Of a DNA stretch of 48,821 nucleotides, positions 36,801-46,065 are shown piece after piece (the first letter of the stretch is position 1; each line of letters begins with the position of its first letter). A model generated the notes under the pieces. That model ran no database searches, had not been told where the DNA came from, and saw only the letters and a list, made by a program, of their open reading frames with translations. The stretch is from Desulfobacula sp. (lineage in GTDB: Bacteria > Desulfobacterota > Desulfobacteria > Desulfobacterales > Desulfobacteraceae). The DNA lies in assembly GCA_012031875.1 (NCBI GenBank), contig JAAUSZ010000007.1, positions 1 through 48,821 of the forward strand, given 5' to 3'. The translations under genes and the position numbers were made by a program.

Positions 36801-37037
36801 AATATGTTTCAGGGAATCCTTGGTAAGGGTTTCAAAGAAATAATCGGGCAGGCCCAGGTCGTTGAGCAGGATGCCCGCGGCCATATTGATGCAGTTGGCC
36901 GTAATGAGCCCTTCCGAGGAAAGGTCGATGACGGCTTCATATAAAATGCTGGGGTTCAGTTTTACGCTTAATGCTTTATGAATAATCTGGGCGCCCGCTG
37001 AAAGGGGTGGGCGGGTTTCGGATGCGGGGTTCATCAT
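33900..37037 (-). CDS. NAD-dependent glutamate dehydrogenase, large (115 kDa-like) type
   Basis: Oxidative deamination of glutamate to 2-oxoglutarate and ammonia with NAD+. About 1045 residues, far larger than the 450-residue hexameric enzymes and shorter than the 1,500-1,600-residue GDH-180 class. The N-terminal half is regulatory. The catalytic half has GGLRLIRVTRANHPRELDN, KGVVVPHPLYAAYG, FGPDEGTAPFMD, TTGKSFGIPHDIYG, the nucleotide loop MTGGPDGDLGSNEI, FIPCGGFKDTINHGN and VEGANVFFDDASRRYIA. I chose 37037 (or the next ATG 37034), which have AAGGAG close upstream; the frame extends to 37178 without support. First gene of an operon with two SPFH proteins and ltaE. Intact. Confidence 0.88.
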   Translation of the reverse strand: MMNPASETRPPLSAGAQIIHKALSVKLNPSILYEAVIDLSSEGLITANCINMAAGILLNDLGLPDYFFETLTKDSLKHILSSISKSIKFRDGEVVLNSWVADIDFDLMKGSRIQRVRIATKETRDNMEAVLDIQLTGHRREYYYNPKSEYYTYVFRPEIIKDFNPADFTESRFLFSRDLDYTSTPRLTRNRYEKFLESVTASVIPLIEVFNLSDIGEMRFMFNSDFEKPQLPVFRRLFADHGLVITRAYWEPYYTESGVASSICSLYVQGELSRQKETLLLNDLRSYLSFSVSGITRLYTEGKLSLHEMLFAGNAIDFTHMFIFKERGKKTDREIMDSLSSQDHREAFSERIHESNKFTYVSRMIMETAASHPDLLSFLYKLFDRKFNPATPCDLTPEELEGKEREFNRILEVRFMDFSMGRDIFSFMVNLISATFKTNFYKPEKRSFAFRMDNRILDPLVFKQPVFGIFYVNGHYACGTHLRADDIARGGLRLIRVTRANHPRELDNAVLLNYALGPKAQRLKHKDICESGSKGVVVPHPLYAAYGMDALYDYTEGIMDLMLPDDSVADHYGKPEMVFFGPDEGTAPFMDAVSFRAKERGYAYWRTITTGKSFGIPHDIYGILKNDDLFGLTAHGNKKTELQINGDTVALTADMEEIRKHIGGKIRVSGMTTTGIMGAFRTLITHCGCKEEELNLMMTGGPDGDLGSNEIQCYEGKICLIVDGGSVLFDPDGLNKQELMKIAFMRHSSPRVNSLGYPVEKLGPEGFQVPLRAKNITLPDGTFLEDGAMFHRTFLTDPAHRKYIEKADIKAFIPCGGFKDTINHGNVRQFAANFKELRFIVEGANVFFDDASRRYIAGSTGILQIKDSTANKGGVFSSAVAEVLTGFLFGNDYEKHLLEDKATRWALIRDIMMLVSAHASAETDMLIRIHEKDPRVPLFVLSEKTSEQIFSFQAVVAGHLDAVLSDEDLVWAVLEAYTPAILVKKLGREAILKILNSEKLKAYRNAVITKKLAALAFYKNGLDWEAYMDAAAADFSGTVRTLFAK

Positions 37038-37268
37038 GTCTCCTTGATTCATCAGTTTCCTTGAATGCCGGGTCGGGTATTTCACAGGGCAGGCCGTGTT
37101 TTTTGCCGATGCCCCGGATAGGGAGTCCATACCATATTTCCATGCCGGGTGACAATGGTTAACCGGATCAGGAATCAAAATATCCGGGGCCGGTCCTGTC
37201 CGCCATATTGATTAAGTTTGCAAAAAATGCCATGAATGGGGGCAAAAACATCACAGGGAGGCTATAAA

Positions 37269-38146
37269 ATGAGGATTGAACCGGGAAAACCAGTATAGGC
37301 TTCATCGGGCTGGGGGTTATGGGAAGGAGTATGGCCGGGCATGTTTTAGGGGCCGGATATGAGGTGCATGTCTATACCCGGACAAAGGGGACGGCAGCAG
37401 ACCTTATTTCAAAGGGGGCGGTCTGGGAGGATTCTGTCGCTGCCCTGGGCCGAAAATGCCGGGTCATCATTACCATGGTCGGCTATCCTTCCGATGTTGA
37501 AGAGGTGTATTTGGGCGAAGGCGGCATCCTGGCCCATGCCGGCGAAGGAACCCTGGTCATTGACATGACCACCTCCGGCCCGGATCTGGCCGTCAGGATT
37601 TATGAAAAGGCAAGGCTTTCCGCGATTGAAGCCCTGGACGCGCCGGTGTCGGGCGGGGATCTGGGGGCCAGGAACGCGACCCTGTCCATCATGGCGGGCG
37701 GCGATAAGGCGGCCTTTGACAGGGCCCTGCCCCTTTTTGAAGTCATGGGCAAGAATGTCGTATTCCAGGGCAAACCCGGCTCGGGTCAGCACACCAAAAT
37801 GGCCAACCAGATCGCCATTGCCGCGGGCATGGTGGCGGTATGCGAGTCCATTGCCTATGCTAAAAGGTCAGGACTTGATCCTGAAACCGTGCTGAAAAGC
37901 ATTGGTGCGGGGGCTGCCGCATCCTGGTCCCTGACCCATCTCGGCCCGAAGATGATCAGCGGTAACATGGAACCGGGGTTTTATGTCAAACATTTTATCA
38001 AGGATATGAAGATCGCCGTGGATTCGGCCCAAAGGCTGGGGCTTTCCACCCCCGGCCTTGCCCTTGCCCTGTCCCTGTATGAAAAGCTGGCCCGGATGGG
38101 TGATGAAGATAAGGGAACCCAGGCCTTATTTAAACTGTTTGAATAG
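37269..38146 (+). CDS. Beta-hydroxyacid dehydrogenase (3-hydroxyisobutyrate dehydrogenase-like), frameshifted
   Basis: NAD(P)-dependent oxidoreductase of the HIBADH / tartronate-semialdehyde reductase / glyoxylate reductase family, about 292 residues. Rossmann motif IGFIGLGVMGRSMAGH at the N-terminus, VIDMTTSGPDLA, substrate loop DAPVSGGDLGARN and catalytic Lys in GSGQHTKMANQI (about 171). The A run 37286-37289 is one short; five A connect MRIEPGK to TSIGFIGLG and place the start at ATG 37269 (AGGGAGG upstream). It diverges from gdh. Whether it uses hydroxyisobutyrate, succinic semialdehyde or glyoxylate cannot be told. Confidence 0.88.
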
Positions 38147-38150
38147 CCCA

Positions 38151-38579
38151 ATGGAATTTTTAGCAGAATACAGTTATTTAGGTCTGTTTCTATCTTCGTT
38201 TCTTGCCGCCACCCTTCTCCCGCTCAGTTCGGAACTGGTGTTGGGGATTCTGCTGAAACAGGGGGCTAATCCCCATCTCACCCTCCTTGTCGCCACCTTC
38301 GGCAATGTCCTGGGGTCGGTGGTGAATTATGGCCTGGGAGCCTTTGGGGGCCGTATGATCCTCCATAGATTCTGGCGAATAAAGGAGCCGGAAATCCACA
38401 GGGCGGAGAAAAGATTCCGCAAATTCGGTGTCTTCAGTCTTTTGTTTGCCTGGGTTCCCGTCATCGGTGATCCGTTGACGGTGGCGGCCGGGGCCCTGCA
38501 TGTTAATTTTACGGTGTTTCTTCTGCTGGTCAGCCTGGGCAAATTTTTAAGATATCTGGTGATCCTTTTGGCAATATAA
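38151..38579 (+). CDS. YqaA-like (DedA/SNARE-associated) membrane protein
   Basis: A 142-residue integral membrane protein of the YqaA branch of the DedA/VTT superfamily, with about four hydrophobic segments. Typical elements: LPLSSELVLGILLKQG, ATFGNVLGSVVNYGLG, an amphipathic middle (RAEKRFRKFG) and the FAWVPVIGDPLTVAAGALHV segment. DedA proteins support membrane homeostasis or lipid-carrier recycling; the YqaA role is unknown. ATG 38151 is 4 bp after the dehydrogenase stop, so co-transcribed. A longer in-frame reading from 38058 overlaps that gene and is not credible. Intact. Confidence 0.82.
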   Translation: MEFLAEYSYLGLFLSSFLAATLLPLSSELVLGILLKQGANPHLTLLVATFGNVLGSVVNYGLGAFGGRMILHRFWRIKEPEIHRAEKRFRKFGVFSLLFAWVPVIGDPLTVAAGALHVNFTVFLLLVSLGKFLRYLVILLAI

Positions 38580-38597
38580 TAAGCGTTTGAATAAACA

Positions 38598-38627
38598 CCG
38601 CCCCTTCCGTGGTTTCAGAAGGGGCGG
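38598..38627. terminator. Bidirectional hairpin between convergent yqaA-like and uraA
   Basis: CCGCCCCTTC and GAAGGGGCGG form a perfect 10-bp G/C-rich stem around a 10-nt loop, between two convergent stops. T tracts are poor on both sides, so termination strength is uncertain. Confidence 0.65.
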
Positions 38628-38649
38628 GGATGTATCCGGACTGTGGGAT

Positions 38650-39899
38650 TTATTCTTTTTTCCCGCGGGGAAGAATAAGGTTCAGCACAACCCCCAGGAT
38701 ACCGGCCAGGCCGATTCCCTGGAGCTGAAACTGGCCGGCTGAAAAACTCATTCCGCCGATGCCGAAGATGAGGATCAGGGCCACGATGGAAAGATTCCGG
38801 GCTTCCATGAGATCCCGGCCGGATTTGACCAGGGTGTTCAGGCCCACCACCATGATGGCGCCGAACAAAAGCAGCATGATGCCCCCCATGACCGGCGCCG
38901 GAACGGTCTGGAGAACGGCCCCCAGTTTTCCGACAAAGGCCAGGAGGATGGCGGTGATGGCGGCCCAGGTCATGATGGCCGGGTTAAAGACCTTGGTCAG
39001 GGCCACCGCGCCCGTAACCTCGGAATAGGTGGTATTGGGCGGCCCGCCCAACAGGGAGGCAAGGGAGGTGGCGATTCCGTCCCCCAGCATGGTGTTCTGG
39101 ATGCCCGGGTCTTTGAGATAATCCTTGCCCGTGACCCCGCCCACGGCCACGATATCGCCGAAATGCTCGATGGCCGGGGCAATGGCAATGGGTAAAATAT
39201 AAAAAATTGCCTGGAGATTCCATTCCGGCAGGACAAAATGGGGAACGGAAAACCAGGCGGCCTTGGAAATGCCTGAAAAATCGACAAAGCCGAAATAAAG
39301 GGAAACCGCATAGCCCACAAAAATCCCGCAGATAATGGGGATGAGCCTGAAAATCCCTTTTCCCAGGATGGACACCAGAACCGTGGTGGCCAGGGCCAGA
39401 AGACCCACGGTCATGGCCTTGGCCTGGGGAAAAAGAACCACGGCCCCGTCCCCGGTCTTGCCCATGGCCATGTGGACGGCCACCGGGGCCAGGATCAATC
39501 CGATGACCATGATGACGGGGCCGGTGACAATGGGGGGAAGGACTTTTTCAATGGCCTCGCTGCCCCGGACCCGGACGAGAAGACTCAAAAGAACATAGAC
39601 AAGCCCTGCTGCCGCCAGCCCGCACATGGTCCCGGGGATGCCCCAGGTTTTCACGCCGTAGATGATGGGCGCGATAAAGGCAAAGGAGGAGGCTAAAAAA
39701 CCGGGACCCTGCCTTTGGTGACGGCCTGGAATACCAGGGTCCCCAGCCCGGCCGTGAACAGGGCCACATTGGGATCAAGGCCGGTCAGAAGGGGGACCAG
39801 CACCAGGGCTCCGAAAGCCACGAACAGCATCTGGGCGCCTAAAAAGCAATCTTTGATTTGAAAATGGTAATCTGTTGAAGATAAGTTGGAACGGGACAT
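38650..39899 (-). CDS. uraA: Uracil permease (NCS2), frameshifted
   Basis: Proton-coupled uracil uptake across the inner membrane; about 416 residues and 12-14 helices. NCS2 hallmarks: [29 protein letters not shown] at the N-terminus (broken here by the frameshift shortly after), [17 protein letters not shown] (substrate Glu), and [20 protein letters not shown] (substrate motif). The A run 39695-39700 is one base short on the plus strand; repair joins GRVPVF to [14 protein letters not shown]. The ATG at 39899 has GAGGTGA upstream. It follows upp by 34 bp on the same strand, the classic uracil-salvage pair. Confidence 0.9.
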
Positions 39900-39933
39900 C
39901 TTGGCTTCACCTCTTTGTTTTTGGTTAATGGAT

Positions 39934-40560
39934 TTATTTTGTACCGAATATTTTATCGCCGGCATCACCCAGGCCCGGCAGGATGTACCCGACATCATTG
40001 AGGCATTCATCAATGCCGGCCACATAAATATCCACATCCGGATGCTTTTGGGTCACCCTGGCGATGCCTTCCGGAGCCGCCACCAGAAAAAGTCCTTTAA
40101 TGATTTTACACCCCGCCTTTTTTAAAAGATCAATGGTGGCCAAAAGGGTTCCCCCGGTGGCCAGCATGGGGTCCAGAATCAGGGCGATTCTTTCTTCCAT
40201 GGCGCTGGCGGTCTTTACATAATACTGAACCGGCTCCAGCGTCACCTCGTTTCTGTAAAATCCGACCACGCTGACCTTGGCCGAGGGGATGAGGTCAAAG
40301 ACCCCGTTCATCATGCCGAGTCCTGCTCTTAGGATAGGAACCACCGTGATTTTTTTCCCCTTGATTTCTTCAATCTCAACCTTGCCGGCCCAGCCTTCAA
40401 TAACCTTTTTTTCCGTGACCAGATCCTTGGTGGCCTCATAGGTTAAAAGCCTTGCCACTTCCGAAGCAAGATCTCTGAAATCCTTGGTGCTGATGTCTTT
40501 TTGGCGCATCAGCCCCAGTTTGTGTTTGATCAGGGGATGGTTCTGTACAAATACGGCCAT
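39934..40560 (-). CDS. upp: Uracil phosphoribosyltransferase
   Basis: Salvage: uracil + PRPP gives UMP + PPi. 208 residues, exactly the family size. PRPP-binding loop [20 protein letters not shown]; also [26 protein letters not shown] and the C-terminal uracil-binding segment [26 protein letters not shown] precedes ATG 40560. First gene of the upp-uraA operon and divergent from priA. Intact. Confidence 0.96.
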   Translation of the reverse strand: MAVFVQNHPLIKHKLGLMRQKDISTKDFRDLASEVARLLTYEATKDLVTEKKVIEGWAGKVEIEEIKGKKITVVPILRAGLGMMNGVFDLIPSAKVSVVGFYRNEVTLEPVQYYVKTASAMEERIALILDPMLATGGTLLATIDLLKKAGCKIIKGLFLVAAPEGIARVTQKHPDVDIYVAGIDECLNDVGYILPGLGDAGDKIFGTK

Positions 40561-40691
40561 GGGCCCTCCTTTACTAAAAATATTTGCCTGGATAAAATTT
40601 CATTCAGAACCTATTAAAATCATGAAGCGACGTCAAGCAAATAAGCCCGGTCTAAAGTCTGATATTGATAAATTCCGGTTTTTTATGCACA

Positions 40692-43138
40692 ATGGGGCAA
40701 ATGATGGCCTCCCCTTATATATCCGTTGCTGTGGCCCTTCCGGTGCCCAAAGCCTATACCTACGGCCTGCCTGAACATTTTCAAGGCGCCTGTTCCCCCG
40801 GGGTGAGGGTGTTGATTCCCTTTGGAAAAAAACGGGTGACCGGATATGTCCTTTCCGGCCGGGAAACCTGCGGAGAATTTACAGCCAAGAACATTCTGGA
40901 TGTGCTGGATGACCACCCCCTGTTCCCGGAGTCGGAAATCCCCTTTTTCAGATGGATCGCGGATTATTATCTCCATCCCCTGGGGGAAGTGATACGGACG
41001 GCCCTGCCTTCGGGCCTGGAAAGCCATGATGAATCCTGTCTCTTTGTTACGCAGAAGGGTCTTGACGCCCTGGCCGGAAAACGACTGACACCGGGAGAAG
41101 AAGATGTGATTGGGTTTATTCAGAAACGGGATCTGTGTACCCTGAAGCAATTCATCAAGGCGGGCGGAAATCCCGCCTCCCATGCCCTGGTCCGAAAGAT
41201 GGAAAAACAGGACCTCATCACCCTGTCCTATGTGCTGAAAAAAGAGCAGGCCGCTTTTAAGACGGAAAATTCATCCTGTTTCATCGGGACCCCGACCCGG
41301 CTCTCCGCATGTCCAAAAAGCGGGAAAAGCTTCTCATGCGGGTCAAACAGAAACAGGAGATCTCCCTGGCAGGCTTGAAGGTGGAGATTCCGACAGCCGC
41401 CGCCCTGATCAAGCCCCTGGCCGAGGCCGGTTTCATCAAGGTCATCCAACGCCGGGTCTTCCGGGATCCCCTGGGCGACCCGGTGGAGCCGGACCGTCCG
41501 CCGGAACTTACGGCTGAGCAGACCGCGGTGGTCAAACAGGTCCAGGACAGACATGGCCAAGGCTTTGCCGCCTTTCTGCTGACCGGCGTCACCGGCTCCG
41601 GCAAAACAGAGGTCTATATGCGGCTGGTTTCCGATGTCATTGAAAACGGAAAAAAAGCCATTGTCCTTGTGCCGGAGATCGCCCTGATCTCCCAGACGGA
41701 ACGGCGGTTCAGGGCCAGGTTCGGGGAAAGGGTGGCCGTGATTCATTCCGCCCTGTCCCGGGGTGAGCTTCTGGACCAGTGGCGGAAGATCTCCCTGGAT
41801 AAAACGGACATCGTGATCGGGGCAAGATCCTCTGTTTTCGCCCCCTTTGATCATATCGGGATCATTGTGGTGGACGAGGAACATGACACCTCTTATAAAC
41901 AGGAAACGGGCCTGCGGTACAATGCCAGGGATCTGGCCCTTGTCCGGGGGAAACTCAGCGGGTGCCCGGTGCTTCTGGGCTCTGCCACCCCTTCTCTTCA
42001 ATCCTATCAGAATGTGGTCCTGAAGCGCTTTGAGGAATTGAAGCTGGAATCCCGCATCAACCGGAATCCCCTGCCCGAGATCACGCTGGTGGACCTGAAA
42101 AAATACAAGGATGGCCGGCCGGACCAGAGGATCATTACTCCCGAGCTTTCAAAGGCTGTCCGGCAATGTCTGGACAAGGGGGACCAGGCCCTGATTTTTC
42201 TGAACCGCCGGGGATTTTCCACCTTCCCGGTGTGCCGGGAATGCGGAAAGGCCCTGACCTGCCGGTTCTGTGACATCACCCTGACCCTGCACAAGGGCTG
42301 CAATGAATACCGGTGCCATCTTTGCGGGTGCGGGGTGCCGGTGGATACGGCCTGCCCGGAATGCAAATCGAAAAAAATCAGGCCCCTGGGGTTTGGAACG
42401 GAAAAAGTCGAATCCATGCTCAAGGAAAGATTCCCGGATGCCAGAATCGCAAGGATGGACCAGGATTCCACCTCCCGGAAGGGGGATGTCGTCCGGATCC
42501 TGAAAAGTATCCGGAACCGGACCGTGGATATTGTGGTGGGAACCCAGATGCTGGCCAAGGGCCATGATTTCCCCTCCATCACCCTGGTGGGGGTGATCTG
42601 CGCGGACCTGTCCCTGAGTCTTCCGGATTTCAGGGCCGGGGAAAGGACTTTTCAGCTCCTGGCTCAGGTGGCGGGCCGGGCAGGAAGGGGAGATACGCCG
42701 GGAAGGGTCATCATGCAGACCTATAATCCGGACCATTTTATCATTGAGGCCTCGCGGAAACAGGATTTCCATGAATTTTTCCACAATGAGGCGCCTTTCA
42801 GGAAAGCCTTGATGTATCCGCCTTTTTCCCGGATGACCCAGTTGAAAATCTCAGGCCCTGATTCCGGAAAGGTCAAAGCCTATGCCGGGGTTCTGGAGGC
42901 CATCCTGAAAAACCTGCTTGACAATGAAGCCCCATTCAAGGGAAGGGTTCAGGTGCTGGGGCCTGTTGAGGCCCCCATTCAAAAAATTTCTTCCCGGTTC
43001 AGATGGCAGATCCTGATCAAAAGCCCGTCATCGGCCCTTGTGAACCGCCTGGTCAGATCCGTCCTGGATCATCCCCGGGCAAAACCCAAACCAGGGTTCA
43101 TCCTTTCCGTGGATGTGGACCCGTATTTCCTGATGTGA
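40692..43138 (+). CDS. priA: Primosomal protein N' (PriA helicase), frameshifted
   Basis: ATP-dependent 3'-5' helicase that restarts stalled forks by loading DnaB. About 815 residues. N-terminal DNA-binding domain (ISVAVALPVPKAYTYGLP; GKKRVTGYVLSG), winged helix, helicase core with Walker A LTGVTGSGKTEVYMRL, DEEHD-type box IVVDEEHDTSYKQE and LGSATPSLQS, eight zinc cysteines (CRECGKALTCRFC; CHLCGCG; CPECKSKK), and VAGRAGRGDTPG. The A run 41266-41269 is one short; five A give TEKFILFHRDPDPALRMSK. The start is one of ATG 40692, 40701 or 40704; a GGGGC stretch precedes the last two. Divergent from upp. Confidence 0.93.
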
Positions 43139-43187
43139 GGGGAGGCGCAAAGGGGTGGGGCCGTCAAGGCCGTTGCCGGGCCGGCGC

Positions 43188-43669
43188 TTAGATATAGAGC
43201 CGGTTGAGGAATAAATAGGGCCCCAGGTTATCCTCATGGAGATCTGAAGTAAATTCGGCCGTCAGGTATTTTCCGTTTTTGGCCTTGACCACCACTTCTT
43301 TCTGGACGATGGACTGTTTGGCGTCATCCAGCACAAATTCAAGGAACAGTCTCAAGCCGGGCGGGAGCCTCTGTTCAATATTGGTTTTGAGCATGAGGCC
43401 TTTGCTGTTGAGTTTTTAATGATCATTTTTCCGCTGACCCGTTCCCTGCCCTTTGCCGTGAAAGTGCCCGTCAAGGGCATGGATTTAGGGCCTTCAACCA
43501 TTTTTTCCAGGATAAGGATACGGCTGTGCCCGCATTTGCATTTCACCCTGACCCGGGTGGCATGTTTTTGAATATCATAAGCCGAAAGCTGCATGATTTT
43601 TTCCCGGCCGCATTCGGGACAGACAAACCGGGCCGTGTCCAGACCGTCCATAAAAACCCGCTGCTCCAT
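43188..43669 (-). CDS. PilZ-like domain protein with N-terminal zinc ribbon, frameshifted
   Basis: About 160 residues. The N-terminal zinc ribbon FVCPECG and KCKCGH (four Cys) is followed by a C-terminal PilZ-like beta barrel: GRERVSGKMIIKNLNSKGLML, a long strand set LRLFLEFVLDD, and EVVVKAKNGKYLTAEFTS. Canonical PilZ c-di-GMP signatures (RxxxR and D/NxSxxG) are only partly visible: ERVSG and NLNSKGL could be the degraded forms. So c-di-GMP binding is uncertain. The base at 43412 needs a partner (CC in place of C on the coding strand) to join the two halves. I chose ATG 43669 (GGGGG upstream); the frame extends to 43729. Convergent with priA. Confidence 0.72.
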
Positions 43670-43761
43670 GATAACCCCCTGTTTTTGAGATAAATTCCTG
43701 TCTGATACAAACGGATTATGATTATTCATTAATTCATTTTTTATGCCAATGGAGTTAAATA

Positions 43762-43911
43762 ATGTTTGATATTATTGAATTCATTGAATATATAAATAAT
43801 ATGGACAATACGAAAAAAGAAATGAAACAAAGGATGCCTTTATTTCATAGAAAATATTTATATTTCATCAAACCGGCGGTATTTAATTATTCCCTGGAGC
43901 CCCTGCCATGA
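43762..43911 (+). CDS. 49-residue small protein coupled to sigma-54 activator
   Basis: An unreported-looking small ORF. The ATG 43762 has GGAG 8 bp upstream; the frame encodes 49 residues (MFDIIEFIEYINNMDNTKKE, then a basic second half with MKQR and HRKYLYF) and ends in TGA 43909-43911. The TGA overlaps the ATG of the sigma-54 activator as ATGA, the standard signature of translational coupling. It is A/T-rich compared with both neighbours. Hydrophobic and charged residues alternate as in a short amphipathic helix; no domain is recognisable. It could be a regulator or leader peptide of the activator, or a non-functional run of A/T-rich DNA. Confidence 0.45.
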   Translation: MFDIIEFIEYINNMDNTKKEMKQRMPLFHRKYLYFIKPAVFNYSLEPLP

Positions 43912-45433
43912 TCTCACCCGGCCTGGATCTGTTTAAGGAACTCAACCCCGAGACCCTGCAGAAAAAATTTCTCCATTCCCTGTTGAAAATCCAGAATGTC
44001 CAGAGGGGGTCCATCTGGATCAAAAAAGACAAGGCCTATGTCTGCGTTGAGGCGGCCGGTGCACAAAGCGACCGGATCAAAGGGGTCCGCCTGGATACCC
44101 GGCATCCCAGCATCGTGGGGTGGGTGATTGAGCATAAAAAAATGACCGTGGCGGAAACCCAAAGCGACCGGCGTCATTATAAGGAGGTGGAGGACCCTCT
44201 GGCCGTTAAGAGCAGCATGATCCTGTGCTTCCCCCTTTTTCTCCGGGACCGGGACGTTTACGGGGCCGTCCAGATCATTGATACGACCCGGGAGAAAAAC
44301 CGCCTGAACCTGGATCAGGGATACCTGGACCAGCTTCAGAACCTTGTGGATATCTGTTCCATCGCCTTGAGCAATGCGGTTTTATATGCCAATGAAAAGA
44401 AAAAGGCCCAGAATCTGAAATCCGCCCTGAAAGAATCAAGAAATGAGGACCTGATCATCGGCCAGAGCTCGGCTTTCAGAAAAAGCATGGACCTTTTGAA
44501 AAGCTATGCCGGCACGGATTTCCATGTCCTGATCACCGGGGAAAGCGGGACGGGCAAGGAACTGGCTGCGGAAAAAATCCATAAGACCGGCGCCCGGAAA
44601 AACAAACCCTTCCTGGTCCAGAATTGCAGCTCCATCCCGGAAACCCTCCTGGAAAGCGAATTGTTCGGATATGCCAAAGGCGCCTTCACCGGGGCCAATC
44701 GGGATAAGATGGGCTTTTTGAGGCGGCAAACGGCGGGATCGTTTTCCTGGATGAGATCGGAGATATGCCCATGGGGGTTCAGGCAAGCCTTCTCCGGGTG
44801 CTTCAGAAAAACGAGATCAAACCCCTGGGGGAAACCGGCACCCGGACCATTGATGTCAGGATCATCGCGGCAACCAACAAGAATATCAAACAGATGGTCG
44901 CGGAGAACAGTTTCAGGCAGGATCTCTTTTATCGATTGTCCGTGCTTCCGGTCCATCTTCCCGCGCTGAGAGACAGGTCTGAAGACATCCCCCTGCTGAT
45001 CCGGCATTTTCTCGAAACCGAAGCGCTAAAGGCGGGTGTCCTTGAAAAAAAGATGTCAAGAGAGGCCTCACAGATCCTGGTGGCCTATTCCTGGCCGGGG
45101 AATATCCGGGAACTGGAAAATCTGATCCGATACCTTATGGTCACCACGGAGGAGGATTCCATTGAACCGGTTCATCTTCCCTTTCATATCAAAAATCCGG
45201 ATGCCGGCGCGGAGCCTTACGGCAGTCCCCCGGCCATGGCCTCGGACCAGGCCGGAGAGCTGTGCGACATGACCTGGCCCCGGCTTGAAAAGGAATATGT
45301 GGCCGCGCTTTTGAAAAAGTACCATTGGAATATTACCCGGGCCTCCAGAGCCTCGGGGATCAACCGGTCCACCTTCGCCTCCAGGATGAGAAAACTGAAG
45401 ATCAAACGGGAACCAGGGGATCTTGACGGGTGA
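43908..45433 (+). CDS. Sigma-54-dependent transcriptional activator with GAF sensor, frameshifted
   Basis: Bacterial enhancer-binding protein, about 508 residues. N-terminal GAF domain (about 15-165), then the AAA+ domain with Walker A ITGESGTGKELAAE, ELFGYAKGAFTGAN (the GAFTGA loop that contacts sigma-54), Walker B GGIVFLDEIGDMPMG, RIIAATNK, FRQDLFYRLSVLPVHLP and YSWPGNIRELEN, and a C-terminal Fis-type HTH (NITRASRASGINRSTFASRM). The T run 44715-44719 is one short; six T give MGFFEAANGGIVF. No receiver domain, so it senses a small ligand or partner through GAF. The upstream A/T-rich DNA and 49-residue ORF may form part of its control. Confidence 0.9.
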
Positions 45434-45441
45434 AAATCCCT

Positions 45442-46065
45442 TCAGGACGCGGGCAAGGCTTGAAATTCCGTGAGAAATTGCATCAGGATTTTGGATAACC
45501 CCGTGTTCCAGCCCGAGACCAGGGAAGAAGGATTTCTATCCGGTATGGGTTCATCCACTGCATAGGTCCTGCTTAACACCGGGGTAAAGACAGGCCCTGA
45601 TTTTTTTTCAAGAACCATCATGAGTTCCAGGGCGGCCCTTGGATGGCCCTTGTCTTTATAGTCCCCGGCAAGCTGGAGGATGGCGCCGGAAAGGCGAAAC
45701 GCGACCTCCTTTTTGTCATCGCCGGGAACAGGCCTGAAATAAGGAGACCCGAAAAGCGCGCCCGAGATCTTCTCCGTGATGAGCTTTGAGGGGTAGCTGA
45801 TGAATTCGGTATAATAATCGGTTGCATATTCATTTTCCCCGACCTTGTAGACAAAGGAATGGGAGTCAAAGGCTGAATTGATGGAAAAGGCTTTTACCAT
45901 CAGGGTTTTCCCCAGGCAAAGGCTGTCTTTGATGGAAGCCGGAAGCTGGGGGGCCAGATCAAAATACTGTTTGGTCACCGGTTCTTTCTGAAGCCCCGAA
46001 CATCCGTGGAATAATGCCGTGAGAATCAGAAGGCTGGTTATGACGGGTGAAAATCTGCGTGCCAT
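45442..46065 (-). CDS. ABC-type transport auxiliary lipoprotein (PqiC/YmbA-like)
   Basis: 207 residues. Lipoprotein signal with hydrophobic core and lipobox LFHGC (Cys about 22), then a mature domain typical of the ABC_trans_aux / DUF330 family (KQYFDLAPQLP near the mature N-terminus; FVYKVGENEYATDYYTEFIS; LLRSGAILQLAGDY-type strand). It is presumably anchored in the outer membrane and works with the MCE protein to pass lipids between membranes. It starts at the last base of mlaD's stop region (1-bp overlap), closing the operon. Intact. Confidence 0.85.
   Translation of the reverse strand: MARRFSPVITSLLILTALFHGCSGLQKEPVTKQYFDLAPQLPASIKDSLCLGKTLMVKAFSINSAFDSHSFVYKVGENEYATDYYTEFISYPSKLITEKISGALFGSPYFRPVPGDDKKEVAFRLSGAILQLAGDYKDKGHPRAALELMMVLEKKSGPVFTPVLSRTYAVDEPIPDRNPSSLVSGWNTGLSKILMQFLTEFQALPAS

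Noticed and set aside
37038-37268. Coding or RNA content in the gdh/dehydrogenase divergent gap
   Set aside because: Only the unsupported extension of gdh covers part of it. I see no ribosome-binding site, ORF or structured RNA; it is probably just promoters.
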